NCBI GenBank assembly: GCA_037126765.1
Contig: JBBCBC010000037.1
Coordinates: 8,127,263-8,191,262 of the forward strand
Source of the DNA: Stenogyne calaminthoides
Taxonomy: Eukaryota > Streptophyta > Magnoliopsida > Lamiales > Lamiaceae
Length of the DNA: 64,000 bases
Direction: 5' to 3'
A model generated the notes under the pieces. It did not search any database. It saw only the letters and a program-made list of their open reading frames with translations, and had not been told where the DNA came from. Shown here in pieces: positions 37,822-50,045 of this stretch; positions within the stretch are counted from its first letter, which is position 1; each line of letters begins with the position of its first letter. The translations under genes were made by a program, and so were the position numbers.

Positions 37822-39480
37822 GATACAAGTGCAGCAAATCATACTTTACCTTTCAGTACTCCATATCCAATTAGTGATTTCATCACAACTGCACATTTGT
37901 CACAATCTCATAAAGCATCCACTGCATCCATTACACAAATTGTAGAACCCAAAACTTATAAACAAGCATGCACAAATGAGAATTGGGTCATTGCCATGAA
38001 AAGTGAACTAGATGCATTAGAAAGGACAAATACATGGTGTGTAGTTCCATTACCTGAAAATAAACATTGCATTGGTTGTAAATGGGTTTACAAAGTGAAA
38101 TATAAACCTGATGAAAGTATTGAGAGATACAAAGCAAGGCTTGCAGCCAAAGGTTATACACAGGAGGAAGAGATTGATTATTTTGACACCTTCTCTCCAG
38201 TGGCTAAAATAACTACTGTAAGAATACTACTTGCTTTAGCTGTTTCTAAAAATTGGTGCATTCACCAATGTGATGTGAACAATGCATTCTTGCATGGTGA
38301 TTTGAATGAAGAGGTGTATATGACACCCCCTCCTGGATATAATATTGCTGATAATCATGTTTGTAAGCTTACTAAAAGCCTATATGGCTTGAAACAAGCA
38401 TCAAAACAGTGGTTCACCAAACTATCTGACACTTTGATCTCCATTGGCTTTGAACAATCCAGAGCTGACACATCTCTGTTCACCAGGTCTTCTGGTCCCC
38501 ATTTTACTATCTTGTTATGTTATGTGGATGATATAATACTAACAGGTACCAGTCTAGATGACATTGAGAGTGTCAAGGCTTTCTTACATGAGAAATTCAC
38601 CATTAAAGACCTGGAGTCTTGAAATATATTATGGGAATTGAGATTGCTCGCAATACCACTGGTTTACAGCTTTGCCAAAGGAAGTATGCCTTGGATTTAC
38701 TTACTGATAGTGGCTACTTGGGCTGTAAGCCTAGCTCCACCCCTATGGATCCAAAACACAATCTTTCCAACTCTATTGCTCCTATTCTTAAAGATATTAC
38801 TCAATACAGAAAACTAGTTGGGAAACTCTTATATCTCACTATCACCAGACCTGACATATCATTTGCTGTCCAAACTTTGACACAACACATGAGCAGACCC
38901 ACTGAAGATCACTTATCAGCAGTACACAAGCTTCTCAGGTATATCAAATCAACAATTGGACAGGGCATTTTTTATTCTAACACAAACTCCTTTCAATTGC
39001 AGGCCTTCAGTGATTCAGATTAAGCCAGATGTGAAGAAACAAGAAGGAGTATCACAGGCTACACAGTGTACTTAGGAGACTCACTAGTTTCATGGAAATC
39101 CAAGAAACAAAATACAGTAAGCAGATCATCTGCAGAGGCTGAGTACAGGGCCCTTTGCACCACAACATGCGAAGTCCAATGGATTCTCTACATCCTTCAA
39201 GACTTGAAGATTTCACACCCTCAACCAGTGAACATATACACAGATAGCAAATCTGCATTCTGTATGGCACACAACCCTTGTTTTTCATGAGAAGTCCAAA
39301 CACATTCAAATTGACATTCATCTTACCAGAGAGAAGATACAAAAAGGGATCATCAAACTTGTTCAAATACCCTCTGAAGACAATCTGGCAGATCCTCTCA
39401 CAAAGCCTCTATCACCTTCTCTTTACAACACACTCAAGTCCAAAATGGGACTTCTAAATATCCACTCCCATTTTGAGGGG
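37822..39480 (+). pseudogene. Ty1/copia polyprotein fragment (RT and RNase H), element 2
   Basis: The reverse transcriptase is well preserved from EPKTYKQACTNENWVIAMKSE through WVYKVKYKPDESIERYKARL, CDVNNAFLHGDLNEEVYM and SLYGLKQASKQW to the intact catalytic box CYVDDIILTG (about 38516-38545). It breaks at 38610-38622, where one base is missing in the KDLGVLKY-like motif. The next frame reads MGIEIARNTTGLQLCQRKYALDLL and RLVGKLLYLTITRPD-like sequence. There is a TAA at 39021-39023, then SWKSKKQNTVSRSSAEAEYRALC (RNase H), and another shift at about 39285. N-terminal domains are absent. It ends next to a TTTTGAGGGGGGA purine tract. Confidence 0.92.
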
Positions 39481-39491
39481 GGATATAAAGA

Positions 39492-39765
39492 TGATAAAGG
39501 ATAGTTTTTAGTGTATTTTAACTAAGTCAAAATATAGTCATTGGGTAGTTAGTTTGTTAGTTAGTTAGATATACAAGTGATACCTTACAGTACACCAAGT
39601 AATACTGTAAGGGCATTATATATACAACTAGATAGATTAGTGGAAGATTACAGATTCATTTCATCTTCTCAAATTGTAACAACATTCAATCGTTCAATAA
39701 CAGTTTCTTCTTCCATTCAATGAATTCTTTATCCATTTGATTGAATATCAAGATATAGTCCAACA
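39492..39765 (+). mobile_element. Probable short 3' LTR of copia element 2
   Basis: After the purine tract (39469-39483) a TG at 39492 opens about 274 bases that end TCCAACA at 39765 and contain a TATATATACAACTAG promoter-like segment. The right end is typical; the left end could also be set a few bases earlier (TATAAAGA). There is no second copy in the window to compare. Confidence 0.5.
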
Positions 39766-42700
39766 ATTTTGTTTTATTTTGAAAGTGATCCAAATTGCTT
39801 TCACTTTTTCTTTTTGCTCTCGTAAATTTTTCAAAAAATATTAAAATTGATCATCTAATTTGTTACAGCATATCGACACATTTTTGCATTTGCATGTTTT
39901 TTTTTTCTGAACGGTAAATCAACTTTTCATTAGAGAAAAAACACCAGCTTATAGGCTTGGAGTATAAGGTATAATCCAGGCTTTGTGCCCCTGATACACT
40001 ATTAGAAATTTACATGACTATCTCACTAACAGTTTTGCCGATGAGAAACAAAATATTTTGATAGAAAGTGATACTACTTTTCAAGCTAATGTAAAAAAAA
40101 AAATTATGTGTAAATCAGATTGAGATTATAAATCAGCATAATAGTCGCAATGTCGATACATCTCAGAGGTATTTATATTCAATTGAAATTAACTGGACAT
40201 GTCTAAAGTTTAAAGGGATTACATATGTCCGGAAACTAATAAATTAAAGTTAGCATTTGATAATTCGGATCGTGTGGGCCACATTCATTATTTCGCACTA
40301 TTTTTCTTTTTTTTTTTTTGATAGAAAAGTAAATGTATTAAATAAGTGCATATTGAGTAAATTTCGATCTGATTGCAAAAGGTCTATTTCTACAGTAGTA
40401 AAAAAGGAGACAAAAAAGAAAGTTGCTTAGGATAAGTTCAAACCTAAATTAAGATAATAGTATTTAATAAAAAAATATTTTTTACCTAAAATAATAGTAT
40501 TACTTTTTAAGTTAGAAAGTAGCAGTAATTATGAACAAGAAATTTAAATGAGTCGCTTATAATGTGCGGGGTCCAGGAATAATAGGGAAAAGCAATTATT
40601 CCTGAAGTAGGTGCTATAAATGTGTAATTACACCTTTCTCTTTCATCTAGAAGGTTCTTAAATATTAAATCAGCATTATTTTGCATTTTACTCGAATATG
40701 AGTCTTTACATTTTAAAAAAAAAAAATCAATGAGTCTTTACATAATTTAAAAAACACGTGAGTTGAACCTCAACTACGAGGTCCATTAATCTGGTCAGAA
40801 AATATGAGTCCTATATAGAGACTTGAACCTAGAAGAGACGATTAAATTTGATTTTCTTTGAAAGACTTGGGGGAAAAAAAATTGTGATTAGCGTGTCATA
40901 ATGTCAATTTACGTAAATATGATTATATACATAGTCATGTTATAAAATAAATGAAGAATATAATTTGTTTACTTTCAATTAAATCAAGAATTTACTACGT
41001 CCCCTGCGATACCAAAACCAGGGATAGTTTTATTAATTTTGGTTTGTGTCATGAAAGGAAAATGAGATACTACCTATTTATAAAGAACATTATAGATAAA
41101 TACATAAAAGTACATTAATATTGCAATGAAGAGTTTCTTGCAACATGCATGTAACTCCCATATAATTTTCTTAAAACTTCTATTGACATTTAACATATGA
41201 TTTATTTCATAACAAGTCATTTTTTTTTTATGTAATTCTACTAATTAAGTACTAGTAGTAGTATTCAAATTTAATTTAAGGACGAATGAATTCCAAACGC
41301 GTAAGGCAGTGTCGTAACGACTAATTCAATGAATAAAGTACAGATATATCAATTTTGTACTGCTTCCTAGTTCCTAATGCTCCCATTTTTTTAATCGATT
41401 AGTCCTCAACGTTTTTTTTTTTTTTCTATAATATATGAAGAAGAAAAAGAAAAAAAAGAGCTACAATTACCTTTTCATTCAACTACATAAGACTAGACAC
41501 ATTTTCTATAAAAATATTTATTAAAATATTTAATTTATATTATGAATATATGCAAATAAAAGCTCAACTTACCTTAGCACATCAAGTAAAATATTAAACA
41601 TAAACTGCGACAAGATAATATCCTACTTGTTTTTTTTTGGACAATCGTTAGAATCCTGATTTTATTACAAAAAAGGAAAGGGGCAGCAATATGTCACTAC
41701 CAAGTTATTACATATGCCTACCATTCCATTTCCATCAATATCTTATCCACGTGACCTCAAAACTATTTTTTTTTTTTCCACCTACCCCCTGCCGCCCTTC
41801 TGTAATTTTTGCATGAATTAAACATGTTATTCTCATTGGACTTTTATGTAATCTAATGTAAAATACAAAGGTTTTGGATGAACATTCTTTGCAACTTTTG
41901 GATTTTGTAAGATTAAGGATGTATGTACATTTTCCTAATATACTTAGTACAAAAAATTTAGGAATTATGAGACAATAGTGAATTTTTTAAGGAGCCCGAT
42001 ATTTATATAAAATATTTGTAACTGTGACATGATACAAATAGTATATGCTGATGGAAAAAAAATTCATCATCGGTTCCATATCAAAACTGTATATTATATG
42101 TATATTTGAACTTGTGATACACACAAATCAAATACCCATAATCTAAATATTCTCTTATAAGTCAATTTCTTGATTAAAAAAAGATAGTGCTTTTAAATTT
42201 ATTTATTTTCCTATAATGCATATCTACTCTATTCCATATTTATAGTTTCTCATTTATGTAGTACGTAGTAATTCTGGAATATTGTTAGGTGATGTCGTGA
42301 ATTGAAAATATTATATGTCCAATATTATCAATTACTCCTATAATTTATTAATCTGTTCAGTTTGTTCTTAAACTTTTGAATATCTGAATTTGAAATTATG
42401 AATATGTATATATAGTCATGATAAAAAAAATTGAGTTTTTTTTTTTTTTTTTTTTATATGGGTCCTAATCTAGCTCCATGTATAATTGAATCAAATTGTG
42501 TGCACATATTGTATCTATGCATGTTTGAAGTCGCACTCTATCAAGAGTCTTTTATGGGAGAGGCTGCAGATCAAGATTGATTAATTAATTATTTAAAAAT
42601 AAAAAAATTTAATTTAATTCATTGATAAGTAAATACGATACGTACACTTAATTATTATGTTTCGCAATATATTTAATGTTATACCAACTTGTTATATCAA

Positions 42701-43690
42701 AATGATTGCGTGTTGACTCGATGGTTAAAAAAAGGGAATTCTACACTATTTTAAAAAAAAAAATTAGATATATATATATGTGTGTGTGTGTATTTGAACA
42801 GTATACGGTGGAATTGGGGATGAACTTGAGAGTTGAGATGTCTTTGACCCAATTTGACAAAACCTTTTTTTCTTAAAATAATATGAAACCTAAATTCAAA
42901 ATACTTATCATTTGACAAATTCTATGAATCAAACTAGATTGAGAGAATATGGCATTCAAATATACTCGGTCAAAAGTGTATAGTACTAATCCTGCAGCCG
43001 TATGAGAATTCACTTTGTAACACTTTAATTAATTAAGCAATTAAAACAACTAACAAACCTATATTAATAATTAAACATCCATCAACCACATTTGAGAATC
43101 TAGTAAGTCCTTTAAATAAAATAAAAGGAAGGGCCCTCCAATTTTGTTACTAGTTCTTGTTTTGTCCATCATGTCATGTAACATATATCCTCTCCGACAT
43201 TAATACACATGGTTTAGTATGAATGCAGATAGATTAATTTATATACACCCGAAATATGAGAATTGGCACATAACACGTGATTGAGAATCACCTTGAATAT
43301 TTAGATAAGATATATATAACTAAATCACAATTAAAAAAGGAATAATAATTTGAATAACTAAAATGGAGTACTTTATGTTGGTAGTGATGATTTTGAAGAC
43401 CTTGATTGAAAGAATAATGCCATTTAACATGTTTGTTTGCATTGTACTTTTTGCAAATTAGATGTACAGCTGTATTCTCATGAATCACACGTACTATTTG
43501 GGAATTCCTTGTGCAAATATTTCTTTTAAATTTTATTTTTGTGTATCACACTTAAATTTCATAATAAAATTTTGGTAAGACCACAAAGCAAGTTGCAGTG
43601 ACAAAAATTATTTAAAGACTAGTGTCTCTCGCTGTCATGCACGTTACTTTAAGGAGAGTAGGTTGTTTATTTTCCACCAATCCTTCTCTA
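39766..43690. other. Gene-free AT-rich DNA with poly-T tracts
   Basis: No supported gene. T-runs at 39898-39906, 40309-40319, 41410-41424 and 42437-42455, and at 41631-41638 before a sequence that on the minus strand reads AATAAAATCAGGATTC, may be 3' ends of LINE or SINE insertions on the minus strand. No coding domain confirms this. A mixed AT/GT microsatellite lies at 42767-42791. Confidence 0.4.
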
Positions 43691-43915
43691 TTATATAGTA
43701 CTATTTCAATACTACCACAATGTCGATATTCGATGCATCTCCTCCTATATTAGAATTACTACCACTACCAATACCATATCCCTAGTCTTGAATAACTATC
43801 TTCTCTCTCAGTTTGTGTGTGTGTGAGAGAGAGAGAGAAAGTCACTTTTATGCAGCAAGAAATATAGTGGAAGCCCAGAAAGCAACTTCTCTTTTGTAGA
43901 GAATTGTTTTGTTTT

Positions 43916-44950
43916 GTAAGTCTTCTTAGTTCTTTCCTCTGTTTCTCTGCTAATTTGACTGTGTCCATTTTCTTTGTTTTTGCAAACTCTGTTCCAGCTT
44001 TCTTGAAACTGGATCTGGTTCTTTTAATATGTTCTATTTTTTTCAGATTGGTTCTTGAGAAATCAAGAATTTAGACACTATGCCTGTGTTCTTTACTACT
44101 TTCTTGGAACCCCCTTTTTTACTTTCTGCAAATTTAGTTTTCCATCCATCAGCGTTGACCAAGTTGCATATAGCTAGTTCCCCAATTTTCTTGGTGATTC
44201 CCAGCTTCTACTTCAACAAAAAAATTGAATCTTTATCATTTTCGTTGGATTTATGCTTTAATTTAGACATTAATGCCTTGTGTTCTGAAACCTATATTTC
44301 CTTGTTTTTCTTGTCTAATTTTGCCCACTTATTAGTACTTGTATATTCAACCAGCACGTTTTTCTTGTTAGTGTTCTGAAAATTCATTACTTGAACGATT
44401 CTTTTTCCAGAGTATCTTTGAATTGAACCCACAAAACAAAAATAGAAAAGAATAGATTTATATGGAATAATGGACTTATTAAAACTTGAAGAAAATAGTC
44501 AATACTCCACAATATTACAATAATGCGTTTTAACCCCCCCATTTGAAAAAATGCCACTTTCAGGGAATTTTTAAGGATGCAATATCTGCTTAGAAAATTC
44601 AAAAGAGTGTAATTCTTAAAGAATGACTCACCATTAAAGTTAGGCCAAACGATTGTTTCCACGGGTCTTCTTCTGGTTCTTCTAACTTTTTGGTATGAGC
44701 AGAAAAATACTTTTTTTTTGGGTGGGGGGATATTATCTGCAATTTCGTAATTAAAAAATTGGCAATGAAGTTTGCTAAACTGTTGACTAATCATATTAGG
44801 TGCCGTAGAAATCAAAACTTGATGATGTTTGTAGAATATAGTACTATTGTTTTAATGATGAAGGATAAAGGATTGATGAGGCATTATGGATGATAAGAAG
44901 ATAAATTAATAAATAGTTTTATCATTAAATGGTTGTTGTTGCGTGTGCAG
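43916..44950 (+). other. Probable 5'-leader intron of the second MATE gene
   Basis: A donor (TTTTG|GTAAG context, 43916) and an acceptor (GTGTGCAG, ending 44950) four bases before the ATG define a 1-kb T-rich intron. A TATA-like ATTATATA at 43690-43697 would place transcription start near 43725, before a GAGA-type microsatellite at 43826-43839. Confidence 0.45.
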
Positions 44951-44954
44951 AGCC

Positions 44955-47169
44955 ATGGATAATGGGATTCATGATAAACTGGTAAGTAAGGAAGGAAAGG
45001 AGGTGGGTGATTTGAAAGAAAGGGTGTATGATGAATCCAAGAAAATATGGAGAGTGGCGTTGCCTGGCATTTTAGCGAGAGTGGCATCTTTCGGAATGAT
45101 AATAGTGACTCAGTCGTTTATCGGCCATATAAGCTCCGTCGATCTTGCTGGTTACGCGCTTGTGCAAACACTTACTGTTCGTTTTGTAAACGGAGTCTTG
45201 GTAAGTTGCAATTCTGCTTCAAAATTCTTGATTTTGTTTGTTGTGGCTCTTAAGATTACAAAAGATGCATCTTTTTTAGTTTGTGTTGTTGGTTAAATGT
45301 GTATAATAGTCCCATTAAATAGCTATCTTCATAACTATAAGTAATATGCTCAACATTCATTTGATCTTGATAGTTGAAATTGGTCTGATGTTGTTGTATG
45401 TATGTATGAACTACTGCAGATTGGAATGTCGAGCGCTACAGAAACTCTCTGTGGGCAAGCATTCGGTGCAAGACAGTATCACATGATGGGCATTTACTTG
45501 CAAAGATCGTGGATCGTAGATCTCTTAACTTTAACCCTCTTACTGCCTCTCTTCATTTTCGGCACATCAATCTTCAAACTGCTGGGAGAGGAGGCCAGCA
45601 TTTCAGAGTCGGCTGGAATAGTCTCGTGGTGGTTCATCCCCATGGTCTACAATTTTGTGTTCACTTTGACAATGCAAATGTATCTGCAAGCCCAGCAGAA
45701 AAACAGCATCGTCGCATGGATTTCCATCGCGCAGCTTATAATGCACGTCCCTCTCTCCTATCTTTTCGTCAACTACTTCGACTGGGGCGTCTCGGGTGCC
45801 ATGTCAGCACTCTGCATATCCTCTTGGTTCGGCGCTTTCGCTGAATTTGGATATATAATGGGAGGTTGGTGCCCTCAGACATGGACGGGTTTCAGTACCG
45901 CTGCTTTTAAGGACTTATTGCCCGTCATAAAGCTTTCCGTATCCTCTGGAATAATGGTTTGGTATGTCGCGTTTATTTGATTGCTTCACAGTTCACACAA
46001 TTGAATTCAAATTTCAAACTATGATACCAAATTTAGTTCTTGCTTGATCTTCTTGTTATTTATTGCAGCTTGGAATTGTGGTACAATTCTGTACTCGTCT
46101 TGTTGGCGGGGTACATGAGTAATGCCGAGGTTGCCATATCTGCCTTTTCGATTTGGTGAGGGTTTTACTCGATCCAGCTTGTTTTGCGTTGTTAGTCTAT
46201 TGCTATGATTTTAAAGCAACTAAGCTCTATTTTACAGCCTAAATATCAACGGTTGGGAATTCATGATCTGTCTCGGATTTCTTGGTGCTGCATGGTATGC
46301 AATTTCAATACTATTCTTTTACTTAAAATTCTTTACAATTCCCAAGCTATTATTATAATCAGTTACTGGTGTTTGTGAGCAGCGTACGGATTGCAAACGA
46401 GCTTGGACGAGGAGATGCCAAGGCTACGAAATTTTCCATCAAAGTGCTCATATGTACATCCGTTCTGATCGGTTTGTTCTTCACCGTTATCTGCCTGGCC
46501 TTTGGCCACAACATCGGCTACCTATTCACCAACGACGTTGCAGTTGCATCAACCGTCACAGATCTCTCTTACCTTCTTGCTGTCTCCGTATTGCTCAACA
46601 GCATTTATCCAGTACTTTCAGGTCACACACGATTACTCAAAATCTAATCAATTAGAAACTCGCACATTCTTGAATCATTTATTAAAGGTGGGATGGACGG
46701 ATATGTTGTGGAACAGGTGTGGCTGTTGGAGCAGGATTGCAAGGAAGAGTCGCGATCATCAACCTTTGTTGCTATTACGTGATCGGGATTCCAATCGGAG
46801 CTATACTAGGATACGTCGCTCATCTTGAAGTTCAGGTAATTCAACAATTACATATCTTGTAGTACATTTCTCTTACTAAATGAGACACTAGGTTTGTTGG
46901 TTGGTTCTGAAATGGACGTCGTTAATGATGTGCAGGGAATATGGATCGGGATGAACGTGGGAATTCTGGCACAGTCGTTGGCTCTGAGCTACATGGCGTG
47001 GAAGACGGATTGGGACGTGCAGGTAAAGATAGCTGCTGAACGACTCCAACGTTGGTACCTCAAGTCTTCCGAAGATGTTGGTATAGATGCACACGATGCT
47101 GATCTCTTGTTATCGAACAACGGACATGGCGACGCTGATCTCGTGTTATCTACTAATGGACATGCTTGA
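44955..47169 (+). CDS. MATE (DTX) efflux transporter, paralogue 2 (intact)
   Basis: Seven exons: join(44955..45200, 45420..45961, 46069..46155, 46238..46294, 46383..46621, 46717..46835, 46936..47169), 507 residues, no frame breaks. The start GCCATGG is a good context. Landmarks: YDESKKIWRVALPGILARVA, ETLCGQAFGARQYHMMGIYLQRSW, MYLQAQQKN, SSGIMVWC-LELWYNSVL, RIANELGRGDAKATKFSI and LNSIYPVLSGVAVGAG. These cover both MatE halves with about 12 membrane helices. Function: H+- or Na+-coupled export of plant metabolites or xenobiotics at the plasma membrane or tonoplast; the substrate cannot be told. Internal exons 3-6 match paralogue 1 in length (87, 57, 239, 119). The last intron of paralogue 1 is absent here. 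The C-terminal tail carries a small repeat (DADLLLSNNGHG, DADLVLSTNGHA). Confidence 0.96.
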
Positions 47170-47732
47170 GACCAAGATGGTGTTAAAAGATGATCAAAGT
47201 ATAAGTTAGTGTAAAAGCTCAGTTCTACAGAATTTTTATTCTTGCTCTCTGGAATTTTGGATTTGTTTCTTCATCAAATTTGATAAATTTATTTTAGGAT
47301 TTCATTTCAAGTGGTGCAAACACGTGCTATAACTTACAAATTTATATTTTTGTTACATGTATATTGGAAAATTATTAAAAACCGCACCATGGGTTATATC
47401 CATCTCCACATGTAGATATTTTTGTTTTGATTCTGTATACTTTAAAGTTGGAAGAAATCACGTGGACATTTGCAATATATTAAACACTATGATCATTAGC
47501 ATACCAGCAAAAAATTAATCACACCGAGACTCTCTCTATGTCGGATTCAATGGAAGCTTCTAGGTCATCAGCAAGAGATGGAAGCATTCTTGAAAAATGG
47601 TCTTGTATCAGTTTTCTCCTCCCCAACCTGGCAACCTCAACAAATCCACCACCAACTAAACACATAATTCGAGCAACAAAGAATGAGAATTACTCGAAAA
47701 TCACGATAACAGAAAATCACTAAATGAAACAG

Positions 47733-48399
47733 AAACGGCCGGTAAACCGGTTAAAAAGAGGCCTAAAACTTTAGGGTTTTAAACTCCATCTTACTTTTTT
47801 TTTGTACTTATTCAATGTGATTTTTTTGTACTTATTCAATGTGGGATAGGAGGCTAAGAGTTTAGATCCACCTATACTCCCTTTTATATTACTCCATCTC
47901 ACATCTTTAGTAATACTTATTCAATGTGGGATGAAAGATACATAAAATCCACCTCATCTCCCTTTTATATTACTCTATCTCACATCTTTTCTAATACTTA
48001 TTCGATGTGGGATAGGAGATCCACACTTTTATATTACTTCATTTTACATTTTTCTAATACTTATTCGATGTGGGACAATTTTTTACCCTTTTTTATATTA
48101 TTTTCTCTCACATTTCATCTAATACTTATTCAATGTGGAACAAAATTTCTTTATCAAGAAAACCTACACGTTTATATTATTATTATGCCTCAAGTTTGAT
48201 TAATTAAATTTAAATATTAATATTACAAGTCAATTGATAAATTAGTTATTTTTAAAAAATAATAAAACATAAAAAATATTTAAAAAATAGACATAAATCA
48301 TTTAAACGGTTGAACCGTCGGTTGAACCGTCCGACCGGTTGAACCACTGACCGGTGGTCTATCCGGTTCGATCACCGGTTCGATTATGAAAACACAGAC
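47733..48399 (-). mobile_element. hAT-like non-autonomous element, copy 1 (667 bp)
   Basis: It is flanked by an exact 8-base direct repeat, TGAAACAG, at 47725-47732 and 48400-48407, the target duplication length of hAT elements. The right end, read on the minus strand, gives CTGTGTTTTCATAATCGAAC, matching the left end of copy 2 (50046). Both ends are rich in CCGGTTGAACC-type repeats. The interior holds tandem units with USE and TATA motifs on the minus strand. No transposase is encoded. Confidence 0.7.
47837..48141 (-). promoter_or_regulatory. Tandem USE + TATA modules (plant snRNA-promoter-like), five units
   Basis: On the minus strand the USE-like 11-mer occurs at 48141-48131 (GTTCCACATTG), 48076-48066 (GTCCCACATCG, exact consensus), 48013-48003 (ATCCCACATCG, exact), 47932-47922 (ATCCCACATTG) and 47847-47837 (ATCCCACATTG). 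The first four are followed by TATAAAA(G) starting at 48097, 48033, 47969 and 47888, leaving 33, 32, 33 and 33 bases between. USE consensus RTCCCACATCG and a gap of about 33 bases are established for RNA polymerase II snRNA genes in plants (about 23 for polymerase III). No snRNA sequence was recognised after any TATA box. Confidence 0.6.
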
Positions 48400-48533
48400 T
48401 GAAACAGTAGGAACCATTCCCATTGCAAACAAGGCCATGTATGACTCTATTGTTTTTGTAGCAGTTGACGGAATTTGGGGCGGTGGCGGTGGCGGGCGGA
48501 CGGGGCCGGGAGAAAAGGGGATGGGAGGGGAGA

Positions 48534-48660
48534 AATTTTAGGGTTTCTCAAAGAGGGATAAAAGGTAGTAAATGATTTGAGTTGGTGTACAAACTTGTAA
48601 TATTCTGTGTGTATATAAGGAGGCCCAATTAAGCCCAACCCAAAACATATCTGTGTTTCC
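48534..48660 (-). promoter_or_regulatory. Housekeeping-type promoter: TCP sites, TATA box and telo-box
   Basis: Reading on the minus strand: GGGCTTAATTGGGCC (two GGGC/TGGGCC elements of the site II/TCP type, about 48640-48622), a TATA-like TTATATAC at 48618-48611, and the telo-box AAACCCTAA at 48546-48538. A CT- and GC-rich leader (CCGCCACCGCCACCGCC) follows before the ATG at 48438. Site II plus telo-box is the established combination for plant ribosomal and mitochondrial protein genes. Confidence 0.6.
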
Positions 48661-49024
48661 AATTATACATTAGCATATCTGCCCAAATTTAAATAAATAA
48701 ATGGAAACACCCCTTAAATATGAATTATTTATTATTTAAAGTGTATATTAGTAAACTAGCTTCAATTTTAAAATGAAATTGTTATATGAAATTCTATTTA
48801 TCAATTTTTATATTAAGTCAAAACATGCACCCAAAACAAAATAAATCGATTAAGAATTTTTTTTTTTTTAAAATGAAACAATGTCTAAAAAAGAAGAATC
48901 AATATATTAATTAATATGTATTAATGAAATAAAAAAAAGAAGTATCAACATATTAATTAATATATTAATAACACATATTTCCTTTAAATTATTAAAATGT
49001 TATTTTAGCCTACTAAAAAATTTA

Positions 49025-49281
49025 CTCCCTCCGTCCCAATCATAATGATAAAGTACCCCATATTTTTGTCATAATTATAATGATAAAATTACTTACACAC
49101 TTTATTATTTTATCACATAAAATATTAATAAACAACACTTTCTACCCCAATTACTCATCACTTTATCACTTTATCATATAAAATACTAATAAACAATTCT
49201 TCATACCCCAACACTTTTTATTACTATTCCACTAAATCCTTATGAACAGTAAAAATGTCATTATGATTAGGACGGATGGAG
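49025..49281. mobile_element. Stowaway MITE (257 bp)
   Basis: The ends are CTCCCTCCGTCCCAATCATA and the inverse TATGATTAGGACGGATGGAG, with TA duplicated on each side (49023-49024, 49282-49283). These are the standard Stowaway (Tc1/mariner) end and target. Copy Y of the segmental duplication lacks it and has a single TA at the corresponding place near 55064. Confidence 0.92.
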
Positions 49282-49337
49282 TATATAATAAATTTCGTTT
49301 TGACATTTTATCCCCGCCCCACCCCCACCCCCATCTC

Positions 49338-49389
<52 letters not shown>

Positions 49390-49390
49390 C
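49338..49390. repeat. (TA)n microsatellite next to a CCCCAC tract
   Basis: About 50 bases of near-pure TA follow CCCCGCCCCACCCCCACC. The paired copy at 55150-55176 is shorter, with a longer preceding CCCCACC tract (55095-55132). Confidence 0.9.
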
Positions 49391-50045
49391 TCCTAACATG
49401 ATTACTTAAATTTTAAAATTTTTTTAAAAATGTGTTATGTAAATAATTTTTTAAAAATAAATATTGTTAATAATATTTAATTTTTATTAACTAAGGTAAA
49501 TTTTGATTTAAAAAAATATCTTTAATTTATCTGATAAAACTTAGAATGACATTACAAAAAATAGGTGGGAGTATTATTTATAATTTAACAATAAAATAGA
49601 ATTATAAATAAATAGAATGATTAAGATTTAAATATTTAAATACCATAAATAATTCTCTATTGGAAATTTTAGAATTTGAAATAAAGGCATTATAATATAG
49701 AAATAGAGGATGATTCCCTTTTAATAGATAAAAGATTTGAAAATAAAGAATAAATTAATCTCAAAATAAGTGAGATTTTGATCAATTTAATTTCCTCCCT
49801 AATTAATTTGATAATTAAAGAACAAATCAATCCCAAATTAATAGATTCTATAAATAACTTCTCACATAAATTCAGAGATTTGAAATAAAAGTACCACATG
49901 AATTGGGGGTGATTTGTCTTTAGTAGATAAGAGATTAATCCCAAAATAAGTTAGATTTTGTCCAATTTAATTTTCAGACGGGATTTCCTGTAACACAATA
50001 GTGTAACATCTCCTATAACACCGATTAAATTTTGACACGTGTAAT

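Larger units (their letters stand above)
47519..48438 (-). pseudogene. Candidate small two-exon gene interrupted by a hAT-like element
   Basis: On the minus strand an ATG at 48438 opens MALFAMGMVPTVS. It runs directly into the hAT-like element at 48399-47733 and resumes after the 8-base target duplication (CTGTTTCA). A short candidate intron (47720-47656, GTGATT..TTTAG) leads to an exon (47655-47519) encoding GGGFVEVARLGRRKLIQDHF, then SRMLPSLADDLEASIESDIE and a TGA. Without the insertion this would be a protein of about 59 residues. I do not recognise it; the Arg/Lys-rich stretch and upstream promoter type suggest an organellar or ribosome-linked housekeeping protein, by inference only. The 65-base intron is short, and the reconstruction needs testing. 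Confidence 0.4.

Noticed and set aside
44080..44379. 99-codon plus-strand frame before the second MATE gene
   Set aside because: T-rich intron-like sequence between a leader donor and the acceptor at 44950; hydrophobic translation follows from T content, with no homology seen.
48481..48530. GC-rich stretch as a foreign insertion
   Set aside because: It is a short CCG-repeat leader following a TATA box, telo-box and TCP sites, so a normal housekeeping leader explains it.
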